Source: Rhizobiales bacterium Ga0077537
GTDB taxonomy: Bacteria > Pseudomonadota > Alphaproteobacteria > Rhizobiales > Hyphomicrobiaceae
NCBI GenBank assembly: GCA_001464955.1
Contig: LNEM01000025.1
Location: forward strand, 1-64,000
DNA: 64,000 bases
Direction: 5' to 3'
The notes beneath the pieces are model-generated. The model made no database searches, was not told the DNA's origin, and saw nothing but the letters and a program-made list of their open reading frames with translations. This document shows, in pieces, positions 54,077 to 63,517 of the stretch. The position numbers were made by a program, and so were the translations under genes. The stretch's first letter is position 1. Each line of letters begins with the position of its first letter.

Positions 54077-56743
54077 TCACGCCGAGGCGAGACGTGCCTC
54101 GATGGCGTCGAGCGCAAGGGACGCCTTGGCGCCGTCGGGGCCTCCGGCTTGCGCCATGTCGGGCCGCCCGCCGCCACCTTTGCCGCCGGTCGCTTCCGAG
54201 GCCGCTCGGACTAGGTCGACGGCACTCACCTTGCTAGTCAGATCATTCGTTACGGCGACGACGATGCTGAGCTTGCCGTCAGCGCCGTTGTTCGCGATTG
54301 CCACGACCCCTGAGCCGACCTTTGCGCGTCCGTCATCGGCGATGGATTTCAAGTCTTTGGGCTCTGCACCTTCGAGAGCGCGGTAATAGAACTTGACGCC
54401 ACCGATCTCCTTGATGGGCTCCGACATTGTCTGCCCGCCGCCCCCGAGCGCGATCGCCCGCTTGGCGTCCGCGAGCTGCCGCTCGAGCTGGCGTTGCGTC
54501 TCGACCAGCGACTTGACGCGCTCGACGATGTCCTCGGGCCGCGTCCGCAGAAGCGACGCGAGGTCCTTCACGCGCGCGTCCTGTTCCGCGAGGTACTGCC
54601 GCGCACCGTCCGCCGTGACGGCCTCGATGCGCCGCACACCCGCCGCCGACGCGCTCTCGCCGACGATCCGGATGAGCCCGATATCGCCCGTGCGCCGGAC
54701 GTGCGTGCCGCCGCACAATTCGATCGACCACGGCTTGTTGGCCTTGGCGCCCGACTGCCCGACGCCCATCGACACAACCCGCACCTCATCGCCGTACTTT
54801 TCGCCGAAGAGCGCCATGGCGCCCGTCTCGCGCGCATCCTCGATGCTCATGAGCCGCGTTTCGACCGGGCTGTTCTGCAGCACGTATGCGTTGGCCATCG
54901 CCTCCACGGCGGCGATCTCGTCGGCAGCCATCGGCTTGTTGTGCGAGATGTCGAAGCGTAGCCGCTCCGGCGCGACGAGCGATCCCTTCTGTGCGACGTG
55001 CGTGCCGAGCACCTGCCGGAGCGCTTCGTGAATGAGATGCGTCGCCGAGTGGTTGGCGCGGATCGCCGAGCGATTGCCGTGATCGACAGCCATGACGACC
55101 TGATCGCCGGCCTTGAACGTCCCGGCCTCCACTGTTCCGTAGTGGACGAACAGCACGCCGAGCTTCTTCTGCGTGTCCGTGACGCGGAACACGGCCCCAC
55201 CCGGGCCTGTGATGAGGCCGCTGTCGCCGACCTGGCCGCCACTCTCGCCGTAGAACGGTGTCTGGCTGACGATGATCTCGCCCTGATCGCCGGCCTTGAG
55301 CGCGCCCACCACCTTGCCGCCGCTGAGCGTCGACTTGATCACCGCTTCCGCCTGCTCGGTGTCGTAACCGAGGAATTCGGTCGCGCCGGTCTCTTCCTTC
55401 ACCTCGAACCAGACGCCCTCGGTGGCCGCCTCGCCCGAGCCCTTCCAGGCCCGCCGCGCTTCGTCTTTCTGCTTCTCCATCGCCGCGTTGAAGCCGGTGA
55501 GATCTACGTTCACGCCGCGCGGCCGCAAGGCGTCCTGCGTCAGATCGAGCGGGAAGCCGAACGTGTCGTAGAGGCGGAACGCCACCTCGCCCGCGAGCGT
55601 GTCGCCCGTCCGCAGATTGTTGGTCGCCTCGTCGAGGAGCCCGAGGCCGCGCTCCAGCGTCTTGCGGAACCGCACCTCTTCGAGCTTCAGCGTCTCGGTG
55701 ATCAACGCCTGCGCCTGCACGAGTTCCGGATAGCTCGTCCCCATCTGGCGGACGAGCGTACCGACGAGCCGGTGCATCAGCGGATCTTTCGCGCCCAGAA
55801 GATGCGCGTGCCGCATGGCGCGCCGCATGATCCGGCGCAGCACATACCCCCGCCCCTCGTTCGACGGCAGTACGCCATCCGCGATGAGGAAGCTCGTCGC
55901 CCGGAGATGATCCGCGATGACGCGATGGCTCGGCGTCTTGTCACCCTTCGCGGGCACGCCCGTCTCGGCAACCGACGCCTCGATCAACGCCTTGAAGAGG
56001 TCGGTGTCGTAGTTCGAGTGGACGCCCTGCAGGATGGCCGTGATGCGCTCGAGACCCATGCCGGTGTCGATCGAGGGCCGGGGCAGGTTCACGCGCTTTC
56101 CCGGCTCGAGCTGGTCGAATTGCATGAAGACGAGGTTCCAGAACTCGAGGAACCGGTCGCCATCCTCGTCCGGGCTGCCGGGCGGTCCGCCCTTCAGCTT
56201 GTCGCCCTGATCGATGAAGATCTCCGAGCACGGCCCGCAGGGCCCCGTGTCGCCGGCGGACCAGAAATTGTCCGACGTGGCGATGCGGATGATCTTGTCG
56301 TCGGAGATGCCGGCGATCTTCTTCCAGAGCGTGGCCGCCTCCTCGTCCTCCGAGTAGACAGTGATCAGCAGCTTCTTCTTGTCGAGCCCGAACTCCTTGG
56401 TGACGAGGTTCCAGGCGAGACTGATCGCCTGCTCCTTGAAGTAGTCGCCGAACGAGAAGTTGCCGAGCATCTCGAAGAACGTGTGGTGGCGCGCGGTGTA
56501 GCCGACGTTGTCGAGGTCGTTGTGCTTGCCGCCGGCGCGGAGGCACTTCTGCGCAGTCACGGCGCGCGTGTAGTCGCGCTTCTCCTGGCCCGTGAACAGG
56601 TTCTTGAACTGGACCATGCCCGCAGACGTGAACATCAGCGTCGGGTCGTTGCGTGGCACCAGTGAGGAACTCTCGACGTGCTCGTGGCCGTTTTTCTTGA
56701 AGTAGTCGACGAAGGTCGAGCGGATCTCGTTGAGGCCGGTCAT
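54077..56743 (-). CDS. alaS: Alanine--tRNA ligase
   Basis: An 888-residue class II synthetase charging tRNA-Ala. [50 protein letters not shown] is the standard opening with motif 1; GPCGPCSEI follows. The editing domain has [12 protein letters not shown] and the zinc-binding [13 protein letters not shown], and the C-Ala domain (ALGGGGQ to [16 protein letters not shown]) closes the protein. ATG 56743 is preferred to the track start 96 bases upstream. Length is normal. Confidence 0.97.
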   Translation of the reverse strand: MTGLNEIRSTFVDYFKKNGHEHVESSSLVPRNDPTLMFTSAGMVQFKNLFTGQEKRDYTRAVTAQKCLRAGGKHNDLDNVGYTARHHTFFEMLGNFSFGDYFKEQAISLAWNLVTKEFGLDKKKLLITVYSEDEEAATLWKKIAGISDDKIIRIATSDNFWSAGDTGPCGPCSEIFIDQGDKLKGGPPGSPDEDGDRFLEFWNLVFMQFDQLEPGKRVNLPRPSIDTGMGLERITAILQGVHSNYDTDLFKALIEASVAETGVPAKGDKTPSHRVIADHLRATSFLIADGVLPSNEGRGYVLRRIMRRAMRHAHLLGAKDPLMHRLVGTLVRQMGTSYPELVQAQALITETLKLEEVRFRKTLERGLGLLDEATNNLRTGDTLAGEVAFRLYDTFGFPLDLTQDALRPRGVNVDLTGFNAAMEKQKDEARRAWKGSGEAATEGVWFEVKEETGATEFLGYDTEQAEAVIKSTLSGGKVVGALKAGDQGEIIVSQTPFYGESGGQVGDSGLITGPGGAVFRVTDTQKKLGVLFVHYGTVEAGTFKAGDQVVMAVDHGNRSAIRANHSATHLIHEALRQVLGTHVAQKGSLVAPERLRFDISHNKPMAADEIAAVEAMANAYVLQNSPVETRLMSIEDARETGAMALFGEKYGDEVRVVSMGVGQSGAKANKPWSIELCGGTHVRRTGDIGLIRIVGESASAAGVRRIEAVTADGARQYLAEQDARVKDLASLLRTRPEDIVERVKSLVETQRQLERQLADAKRAIALGGGGQTMSEPIKEIGGVKFYYRALEGAEPKDLKSIADDGRAKVGSGVVAIANNGADGKLSIVVAVTNDLTSKVSAVDLVRAASEATGGKGGGGRPDMAQAGGPDGAKASLALDAIEARLASA

Positions 56744-56981
56744 GTGCCTGTTCTGCTCCGGGTGGCGAAGGCGGCCGAGCGGCCTCCGTAGGACGACGTT
56801 TCGGAGGCTATCTAGCGGCGGGCGAGGGGGATTGTCCATGAATTCGCAGGCTTACGGGCACGATCGCTGGACCCTTCAGGCGCGGCCGCTGCAACTCGGG
56901 CCGGCAGCCCGCCTGCCGGCGTTTGACAAGGCCCGGTGAGCGTGCGAGCCACGCCCGGAAACCAGCCTCCGGGAGGATACC

Positions 56982-57635
56982 ATGAGCGGCGACGGCAAGC
57001 TGACATTGCGGGCGGCCATCGTGCCGGTGACACCGCTCCAGCAGAACTGTTCGCTGGTCTGGAGCGAGGCGACGAAGAAAGGCGCGGTGATAGACCCGGG
57101 CGGCGATGTGCCGGTCATCCTCGATGCGATCAGGCAGGTCGGTATGACGCCCGAGAAGATCGTCCTGACCCACGGCCATCTCGACCACGTCGGCGGCGCC
57201 ATGGAGTTGAAGGAGGCGTTGGGCGTCGCCATCGAGGGGCCGCACCTCGCCGACAGGTTCCTCATGGAGCGCGCCGAGGAACAAGCCCGGAGCTACGGTC
57301 TCTCAGGGATGCGCAACGCCACGTCGGACCGTTGGCTCGTCGAGGGCGACCCGCTTGAGATCGGCGGCGAGGCCTTCCAGATCCTGCATTGTCCGGGCCA
57401 TTCGCCGGGCTCGCTCGTCTATTACAACGCGACGAACCGCTTGGCAGTCGTTGGTGACGTGCTCTTCCAGGGCTCCATCGGCCGCACCGATTTCCCCTAT
57501 GGCGATCACGAGGCGCTGATCACCGCCATCAAGACGAAGCTCCTGCCCCTCGGCGACGATATCGCCTTCATCTGTGGCCACGGGCCCACGAGCACCTTCG
57601 GCAACGAGCGCGAGACGAACCCGTTCCTCGCCTAG
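56982..57635 (+). CDS. MBL-fold metallohydrolase (glyoxalase II-like)
   Basis: A 217-residue metallo-beta-lactamase-fold enzyme. Metal motif LTHGHLDHVGG (H-x-H-x-D-H), HCPGHSPGSLVYY, GDVLFQGSIGRTDFPYGDHEAL and CGHGPTSTFGNERETNPFL are the hydroxyacylglutathione-hydrolase-like YcbL type. It probably hydrolyses a thioester. ATG 56982 follows GGGAGGATACC. It faces away from alaS across a 238-base divergent region. Confidence 0.9.
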   Translation: MSGDGKLTLRAAIVPVTPLQQNCSLVWSEATKKGAVIDPGGDVPVILDAIRQVGMTPEKIVLTHGHLDHVGGAMELKEALGVAIEGPHLADRFLMERAEEQARSYGLSGMRNATSDRWLVEGDPLEIGGEAFQILHCPGHSPGSLVYYNATNRLAVVGDVLFQGSIGRTDFPYGDHEALITAIKTKLLPLGDDIAFICGHGPTSTFGNERETNPFLA

Positions 57636-57653
57636 CCGGACGACGAAAGAGAA

Positions 57654-57679
57654 GAGGCCGGACGTTCCCGCCCGGCCTC
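57654..57679. terminator. Bidirectional-type terminator between MBL gene and icd
   Basis: An 8-bp perfect stem GAGGCCGG / CCGGCCTC with a 10-base loop lies in the 86-base gap between the convergent genes. Read on the minus strand it is followed by TTCTCTTTCG, a usable T-rich tail for icd. Confidence 0.6.
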
Positions 57680-57721
57680 CGTCGATCTGGATCGTCGTAC
57701 GCGATCGTCGCGCCCGCAGGA

Positions 57722-58939
57722 TCACGCACCCATCGCGATCTTCAGGTTCTCGTCGATCTTGTCGAGGAAGCCTGTGGTCGAGAGCCACGTCTGCTGGTCG
57801 CCGACGAGGAGCGCGAGGTCCTTCGTCATGAACCCGGCCTCGACGGTGTCGATGCACACCTTCTCGAGCGTGGCCGAGAACTTGGCGAGCTCCGGATTGT
57901 CGTCGAGCTTGGCGCGGTGCGCGAGGCCCCGCGTCCAGGCGAAGATGGAGGCCATCGAGTTCGTCGACGTTTCACGGCCCTTCTGGTGCTCGCGGTAGTG
58001 GCGCGTCACCGTGCCGTGGGCGGCCTCGGCCTCGACCGTCTTGCCGTCCGGCGTGAACAGCACCGACGTCATGAGCCCGAGCGAGCCGAAGCCCTGCGCC
58101 ACCGTGTCGGACTGCACGTCGCCGTCGTAGTTCTTGCACGCCCACACGTAGCCGCCCGACCACTTGAGCGAGGCCGCCACCATGTCGTCGATGAGGCGGT
58201 GCTCGTAGGTCAGCTTCGCGTCGGCGAACTTGTCCTTGAACTCGGCGTCGAACACCTCCTGGAACAGGTCCTTGAAGCGGCCGTCGTAGCGCTTGAGGAT
58301 GGTGTTCTTGGTCGACAGGTAGACCGGATAGTTGCGCATGAGCCCGTAGTTGAGGGACGCGCGGGCGAAGTCGCGGATCGAGTCGTCGAGGTTATACATG
58401 ACCATGGCGACGCCGCCGGCCGGGAAGTCGAACACCTTGTGCTCGATCTTCTTCGAGCCGTCCTTCGACACCCACGCGACGGCGAGCGAGCCTTCCTCGG
58501 GCACGACGAAGTCGGTGGCGCGATACTGGTCGCCGTAGGCATGGCGGCCGATGACGATCGGCTGCGTCCAGCCGGGCACGAGACGCGGCACGTTCTTGCA
58601 GATGATCGGCTCGCGGAAGATGGTGCCGCCGAGGATGTTGCGGATGGTGCCGTTCGGCGACCGCCACATCTCCTTCAGGTTGAACTCCTCGACCCGCGCC
58701 TCGTCCGGCGTGATGGTCGCGCACTTGACGGCCACGCCGTGCTTCTTGGTGGCGTTGGCGGAATCGATGGTGATCTGGTCGTTCGTCCGGTCACGCGACT
58801 CGACGCTGAGATCGTAGTATTCGAGATTGAGGTCGAGATAGGGGTGGATCAGCTTGTCCTTGATGAGCTGCCAGATGATGCGGGTCATCTCGTCGCCGTC
58901 CATCTCGACGACGGTGCCGTCCACCTTGATCTTCTGCAT
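57722..58939 (-). CDS. icd: NADP-dependent isocitrate dehydrogenase
   Basis: A 405-residue homodimeric-type enzyme converting isocitrate to 2-oxoglutarate in the citric acid cycle and yielding [47 protein letters not shown] (substrate Ser), [13 protein letters not shown] and [16 protein letters not shown] are conserved in the eukaryote-like subfamily found in alphaproteobacteria. ATG 58939 with GAGGACCC upstream replaces the track's longer start. Confidence 0.96.
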   Translation of the reverse strand: MQKIKVDGTVVEMDGDEMTRIIWQLIKDKLIHPYLDLNLEYYDLSVESRDRTNDQITIDSANATKKHGVAVKCATITPDEARVEEFNLKEMWRSPNGTIRNILGGTIFREPIICKNVPRLVPGWTQPIVIGRHAYGDQYRATDFVVPEEGSLAVAWVSKDGSKKIEHKVFDFPAGGVAMVMYNLDDSIRDFARASLNYGLMRNYPVYLSTKNTILKRYDGRFKDLFQEVFDAEFKDKFADAKLTYEHRLIDDMVAASLKWSGGYVWACKNYDGDVQSDTVAQGFGSLGLMTSVLFTPDGKTVEAEAAHGTVTRHYREHQKGRETSTNSMASIFAWTRGLAHRAKLDDNPELAKFSATLEKVCIDTVEAGFMTKDLALLVGDQQTWLSTTGFLDKIDENLKIAMGA

Positions 58940-59071
58940 TGGGTCCTCTTGGCGTAGGTCGTGGCCTATCAAATCGCGGCGCACCATAGGGCGCGCCCCC
59001 CGACATGCCAAGTGGATGCCGTCGAGAGATCGCGATACAGAGCCGCCGGCACCTGTTCAAGAGTGAGGTCC

Positions 59072-60325
59072 ATGACGACGATCGGCACGAAAACGGCAGA
59101 CGGTGCGGCGGCCCCGGTCTACGGCGAGACGGGGGTGACGGTCGCCGCGATCGTGCACGCCTGTCATGAGCGCACGATCGACGAGGGGCTTGCGGGCCTC
59201 GCACTTCCGGGCCTCGACCGGGCGAGGCTCGAGCCCCTCTTGACGTATTGCGCCGAGTTGCGGTGCGAGGCCGAGGCCGTCACGTGTCCGGGCTGCAAGC
59301 GCCGCACGGAGGCGAAGGGGCTGCACACCCTCGACGACTTCATCCGCGCCCACGCCGAGGTCATCGTCGGCGATGGCGCGGTGCGTCTGGTGGGGCAAGG
59401 GCAGGCGGTGGTAACGACGCCGGAGCTGGCCGCGCTCGAGAAGACCTGGTCCGGCGAGAATTACTGGTTCTGGGCCCGCCGCGTGCTGCGCAAGCTGCGG
59501 CACGGCATCCGGCGCGCCCATATCCAGGGGAGCGCCTTCTCCGGCACCGGCGAGACGCCGTCGGTCATCCTGATGGAGCCGCAACTCGCCGACAACATAG
59601 GCATGGTGGCGCGCGCCATGGCGAATTTCGGCCTCGACGAGTTGCGCCTCGTGGCCCCGCGCGACGGCTGGCCGAACGAGAAGGCACGCATCGCGGCTTC
59701 GGGTGCCAACTACGTTATCGACGACGGCCGCGCGTATCCGTCGCTGTCAGATGCCACCGGCGATCTGAACTGGGTCGCGGCCACCACGGCCCGCCAGCGC
59801 GACCTCCGCAAGCCCGTCCTCACGCCTCTGGAGGCGGTGGCCGAGATGCGGTCGCGCATCGCGAAGGGCGAGCGGTGTGGCGTGCTCTTCGGGCGCGAGC
59901 GTAACGGACTGGAGACCGACGAGTTGGCCGGCGCGGATGCTCTCGTCATGATTCCGGTGAACTCCCGCTTCGCTTCCCTCAATCTGGCGCAATCGGTGCT
60001 CATCCTCGGCTACGAGTGGATGCGCACGTCCGGCGCTGCGACTCTCGGGCGCGTCACCACCTACGAGACGCCCCAGGCCCCCGGACTGGATCTGGGCGAC
60101 ACCCGTCCGGCCACCAAGGCGGAACTCGAGGGCTTCTTCGAGCATCTGGAGAACGAGTTGGATCAGATGGGATTCTTCAACCCCGCCCACAGGCGCCAGG
60201 CGATGGTCAGGAACCTGCGTACGATGTTCACCCGGATGGGGGCGACGGAGCAGGAGGTCCGCACCCTGCGTGGCATAGTTGTCGCACTCGCGCACGGTAA
60301 GGGACGGGGACGCAAGCGGCCATAA
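59072..60325 (+). CDS. SPOUT RNA methyltransferase with added N-terminal domain (TrmJ-like)
   Basis: A 417-residue product. The C-terminal 260 residues form a TrmH/TrmJ SPOUT enzyme: VILMEPQLADNIGMVARAMANFGLDELRLVAPRDGWPNEKARIAASGA, GVLFGRERNGLETDEL and IPVNSRFASLNLAQSVLILGYEW with the knot motifs, likely 2'-O-methylating tRNA near position 32. The first 150 residues are not part of TrmJ: they contain LLTYCAELRCEAEAVTCPGCKRRTEAKGLHTLDDF, a DUF433-like helical pattern plus a C-x2-C zinc-finger-like element. ATG 59072 follows GAGTGAGGTCC. The fusion may bind the RNA substrate. Confidence 0.85.
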   Translation: MTTIGTKTADGAAAPVYGETGVTVAAIVHACHERTIDEGLAGLALPGLDRARLEPLLTYCAELRCEAEAVTCPGCKRRTEAKGLHTLDDFIRAHAEVIVGDGAVRLVGQGQAVVTTPELAALEKTWSGENYWFWARRVLRKLRHGIRRAHIQGSAFSGTGETPSVILMEPQLADNIGMVARAMANFGLDELRLVAPRDGWPNEKARIAASGANYVIDDGRAYPSLSDATGDLNWVAATTARQRDLRKPVLTPLEAVAEMRSRIAKGERCGVLFGRERNGLETDELAGADALVMIPVNSRFASLNLAQSVLILGYEWMRTSGAATLGRVTTYETPQAPGLDLGDTRPATKAELEGFFEHLENELDQMGFFNPAHRRQAMVRNLRTMFTRMGATEQEVRTLRGIVVALAHGKGRGRKRP

Positions 60326-60488
60326 GTTTGCCCACTTTGGAGCCGACCCCTCGCCCCGCACGCGGAGCGGGGGGCCGGCCGCGATTGAGGGCGCGAATGT
60401 GGTGGCGCCGACGAGACGGTCGGGCAGAGTCCCGGGCACGGGACGGGCCTTCGACGGTCGGAACAGGCAACGGGTGAGGGGCGGAATT

Positions 60489-61097
60489 ATGAAGGAGTGG
60501 CAGACACGGACGCTGGCGGTGGCCGTGCTGGGCTTGGCGAGCCTGGCATTCGCGGGTCCGGTTTCGGCGAAGGAGCTGAGCGAGAAATCGGTGCGCGTGC
60601 TCATGGAGTACGCTTGGACGATTCTTCCGGCGAAGTTCACCATGCCCGATGGCAAGGTCATCGAAGTCGACAAGAAGTCGAAGAAGAAGGAGACGCTGGT
60701 CCCGATCGAGGCCGCGCGCGAGGTCATCAAGACCGGCTACAACTCGGCCCAGGCGCAGCTCTGCGAGATGTGGGAGGAGCAGACGGTCAACTATGACGCC
60801 ATGATGCTCACGCAGCGCATCAAGAACAAGTGGACCGACCAGCAGCTCCTCTACATCACCACGCTGCACCGCATGACCATCCATATGGCGGCCGGCAAGC
60901 TGAAGGTGAGCGAGAAGGACGGCGAGCAGATCGTCAGCCTTGAGCCGATCACGCCGAGCAAGGACACCTGTAACGACGAGAAGCGCAAGAAGGTCCGCGA
61001 GGCCGTCGCAGCGCAGGTCGAGGCGGCCAAACCCTTCGTGCCGACCAAGAAGGCGGATGGCCCCGCCCAGCCGGTCCCGGCGTCGCAGAAAAAATGA
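60489..61097 (+). CDS. Secreted protein of unknown function
   Basis: A 202-residue protein with a clear signal peptide (LAVAVLGLASLAFAGPVSA), then a charged alpha-helical region: VLMEYAWTILPAKFTMPDGKVIEV, KTGYNSAQAQLCEMWEEQTVNYDAMMLTQRIKNKWTDQQLLYI, and a Lys/Ala/Pro-rich tail. Two Cys (CEMW and DTCND) could form a disulfide in the periplasm. The family is one I associate with Rhizobiales hypothetical proteins; no function is known to me. ATG 60489 is the start of the hydrophobic signal; the track ORF is longer. It sits just before an intrinsic terminator and rpsD. Confidence 0.7.
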   Translation: MKEWQTRTLAVAVLGLASLAFAGPVSAKELSEKSVRVLMEYAWTILPAKFTMPDGKVIEVDKKSKKKETLVPIEAAREVIKTGYNSAQAQLCEMWEEQTVNYDAMMLTQRIKNKWTDQQLLYITTLHRMTIHMAAGKLKVSEKDGEQIVSLEPITPSKDTCNDEKRKKVREAVAAQVEAAKPFVPTKKADGPAQPVPASQKK

Positions 61098-61162
61098 GCT
61101 GGGCACCACGGACCGGTCTCGACCTTGACGGGACCGGACTCGAAGCGCTATTGAGCAGTCTT

Positions 61163-61191
61163 CGCGGGCCTTTCGGGGCCCGCGTTGTTTT
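61163..61191 (+). terminator. Rho-independent terminator before rpsD
   Basis: CGCGGGCC (61163-61170), loop TTTCGG, GGCCCGCG (61177-61184), then TTGTTTT. A perfect 8-bp GC-rich stem with a T-rich tail, 65 bases after the secreted-protein stop, so rpsD is transcribed separately. Confidence 0.8.
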
Positions 61192-61316
61192 GAGCGCCTT
61201 CGCGGCCCGGGCCTTGAGCCTCGGTCTGTCGGGACTGTTCCGGGCAGCACGCCCTGAACGAAGGTCCAAAGGAGAAGGCGCATGCAACCCGTGAATATCG
61301 AAAGACGGAGACGGAC

Positions 61317-61934
61317 GTGACGAAACGCATTCGCGCCAAGCACAAGATCGACCGGCGCCTCGGTGAAAACATCTGGGGCCGCTCGAAGAGCCCCCTCAAC
61401 CGGCGCGCCTCGCGCCCCGGCCAGCACGGTGAGCGTCGGGCCGGCAAGATCTCGGATTTCGGCCAGCAGCTCCGCGCCAAGCAGAAGCTGAAGGGCTACT
61501 ACGGCAACATCACCGAGCGCCAGTTCAACCGGGTCTACAAGGAAGCCGCGCGCCTCAAGGGCTCGACGTCCGAGCACCTGATCGGGCTCCTTGAGCGCCG
61601 CCTCGACGCGCTGGTCTACCGGGCCAAGTTCGTCCCGACCGTGTTCGCGGCGCGCCAGTTCGTCAGCCACGGCCACGTCAAGGTGAACGGCCAGCGGGTC
61701 GACATCCCGAGCTATCGCTGCAAGGTCGGCGACGTGATCGAGGTGAAGGAAGCCTCCCGTCAGTTGCCCCTCGTCATGGAAGCGACCAAGAGCGCCGAGC
61801 GTGACGTGCCCGACTACATCGAGGCGGACCACACCAAGATGACCGCGCGCTTCGTGCGCGTACCGGCTCTCTCGGACGTTCCCTATCCGGTTCAGATGGA
61901 GCCGAACCTGGTGGTCGAGTTCTACTCGCGCTGA
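61317..61934 (+). CDS. rpsD: 30S ribosomal protein S4
   Basis: A 205-residue primary rRNA-binding protein that organises the small-subunit body. The alphaproteobacterial opening [38 protein letters not shown] and the S4 domain ([52 protein letters not shown]) are intact. GTG 61317 is preceded by GGAGACGGAC. It is unlinked to other ribosomal genes here, as is usual for S4 in this group. Confidence 0.97.
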   Translation: MTKRIRAKHKIDRRLGENIWGRSKSPLNRRASRPGQHGERRAGKISDFGQQLRAKQKLKGYYGNITERQFNRVYKEAARLKGSTSEHLIGLLERRLDALVYRAKFVPTVFAARQFVSHGHVKVNGQRVDIPSYRCKVGDVIEVKEASRQLPLVMEATKSAERDVPDYIEADHTKMTARFVRVPALSDVPYPVQMEPNLVVEFYSR

Positions 61935-61965
61935 TCCGACATCGAGGGGGCGGCAACGACCGCTT

Positions 61966-63153
61966 TCAGGATCGGATCAACGAAGACGACGAAACTGGAG
62001 CCGGAACCGCTGCACGCGGTTGCGGCTCTTGGTTTATGGGGCTGTCGTGATCGAGCACGGCACCAGGAGAGTCGGCGGGATCCTCGTCGCCACGATCCTT
62101 GGCGGCTGCGGCGGAAGACGGACTGCGGTCGGCCTCTGCTGACGGCTTGGGCACGAAAGGTGCCGCAACCTCCTGGGTTTCGAGGCCGACCGCGGCAGCG
62201 ACCAGCTTGAGCCTGGGACCTGCCGGAACGATGGTCGCGTCCGTGGACGGGGGCACATAGACGACACCCGTCCCGCCCCCCGGCTGGTTGACCACCCGGA
62301 TACGAGGGTCCCGACGCGCAAGTTCCACCATCAGCGTCCGGTAGCTGCTCTCCCCGAACAGCGCCGCCGGGCCGCTCCGCTTGAAACCTGCAACCTTGTC
62401 CAGCTCGGCCATGATTCGCTTCTGCGAGACATAGTTGCGCGGTTGCGCGACGAGCATCGTTGCAACGCGCTGGGCGGCTTCGTCGAGGCGGGTGCCGGGC
62501 CCCTCGAGGCCAATGGCGGTCCGGCCGTTGAGGGCGGGGATGGAGGCGGCCGTCTTGACCGGCCGCGGCGGTGGCGCTGCTCCACGAGCACTCGTGGGCG
62601 GGCGATCGCGCTGTGAAGGTGAAGCGCCGCGTCCGAAGAGACGCTCGAGTAGCCGGCGACGGGGCCGTTGGTAGCTAGCGGCTTCGGCGAGGAGGCGCGA
62701 CGGGATGAGGAAATCCGCCGTGGCATTGTAGGTCGTATGGATGTTCGGCCGATGTTCGGTCACGACGACGGCCGTCGCTTTGGTCTTGTGCCGCAGGCGC
62801 TCCAGCACGGGCACGAAGTCGGAATCGCCCGTCAGCAGGATGAATTCCTTGATCTCCGGGCGCGCATAGGTCGTCTCCACCACATCCATCGCCATCCGGA
62901 TGTCGGCGGAGTTCTTCAGGCCGGAGAACTTGCCGACAAGTATGGCCTCGAAGCCGTGCGCCTCGAACAGGTCGCGATGCCGTTCGGCATGCGAATTCCA
63001 GTAGACGCGCTTCTGCAGGTATTTGCGCCGCCGACCTGACGGATCAAAAACGCCGTCCTCGAGCCAGTCCAGCCAGTTGCCGATCGACTCGGGCGGCAGA
63101 GGTATGTTCTCGAAGTCGATGTAAAGGGCGCTGCGGATACGCTGGCGAAACAT
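61966..63153 (-). CDS. NYN-domain nuclease-like protein with OST-HTH/LOTUS domain
   Basis: A 395-residue protein. The N-terminal NYN (PIN-like) domain has SALYIDFENIPLP (metal Asp), a helical linker, VGKFSGLKNSADIRMAMDVVETTYA and FILLTGDSDFVPVLERLR with further acidic residues, predicting Mg-dependent RNase activity. A Pro/Arg-rich linker leads to LDEAAQRVATMLVAQPRNYVSQKRIMAELDKVAGFKRSG, a LOTUS/OST-HTH RNA-binding domain, then a low-complexity Ala/Pro tail. ATG 63153 has GAGGCAAGGC upstream; the track's TTG start adds six residues. The arrangement matches the LabA/MARF1-like group; RNA turnover is the likely role. Confidence 0.86.
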   Translation of the reverse strand: MFRQRIRSALYIDFENIPLPPESIGNWLDWLEDGVFDPSGRRRKYLQKRVYWNSHAERHRDLFEAHGFEAILVGKFSGLKNSADIRMAMDVVETTYARPEIKEFILLTGDSDFVPVLERLRHKTKATAVVVTEHRPNIHTTYNATADFLIPSRLLAEAASYQRPRRRLLERLFGRGASPSQRDRPPTSARGAAPPPRPVKTAASIPALNGRTAIGLEGPGTRLDEAAQRVATMLVAQPRNYVSQKRIMAELDKVAGFKRSGPAALFGESSYRTLMVELARRDPRIRVVNQPGGGTGVVYVPPSTDATIVPAGPRLKLVAAAVGLETQEVAAPFVPKPSAEADRSPSSAAAAKDRGDEDPADSPGAVLDHDSPINQEPQPRAAVPAPVSSSSLIRS

Positions 63154-63517
63154 GCCTTGCCTCGATTGCAAGGCCGCGAGCCCCGGCGGCCGTTGTCGGT
63201 TCTCGTCTATGCACCGAGGCCAGCCCGCCCGTGTGCCCCGAAACTATCCGGTCCGATCGAAGAGTGTGCAAGCGAAAAGCCCCACCATTCGCAGAAAGTC
63301 GAAGCGATGTGGCACGCCGGACGGCGCCGGGTTGCAGCCGATCCACGGCTGACGCCAGGTACTATGCCTTAAGTCTGCCAGCGCGCCGTCACCCACGGGA
63401 CACTCTGAAATGTGATAAGGTTGCTGAGGGCAGAGCCGATGGGGCCTGGAGCCCGTCGCGGCGGTGTCCCGGGCGCTTGCCGGGCGCTCCGCCGAAGCAG
63501 AAAGGAACGGGTGACGC
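63154..63517. other. 364-base divergent intergenic region
   Basis: No supported gene. It separates the minus-strand NYN gene from the plus-strand dehydrogenase. The segment near 63410 (TGATAAGG) is relatively AT-rich and may hold the dehydrogenase promoter. Confidence 0.35.

Noticed and set aside
60354-60372. CCCCGC-loop-GCGGGG stem after the RNA methyltransferase
   Set aside because: Only six base pairs with no T-run; not strong enough to call a terminator.
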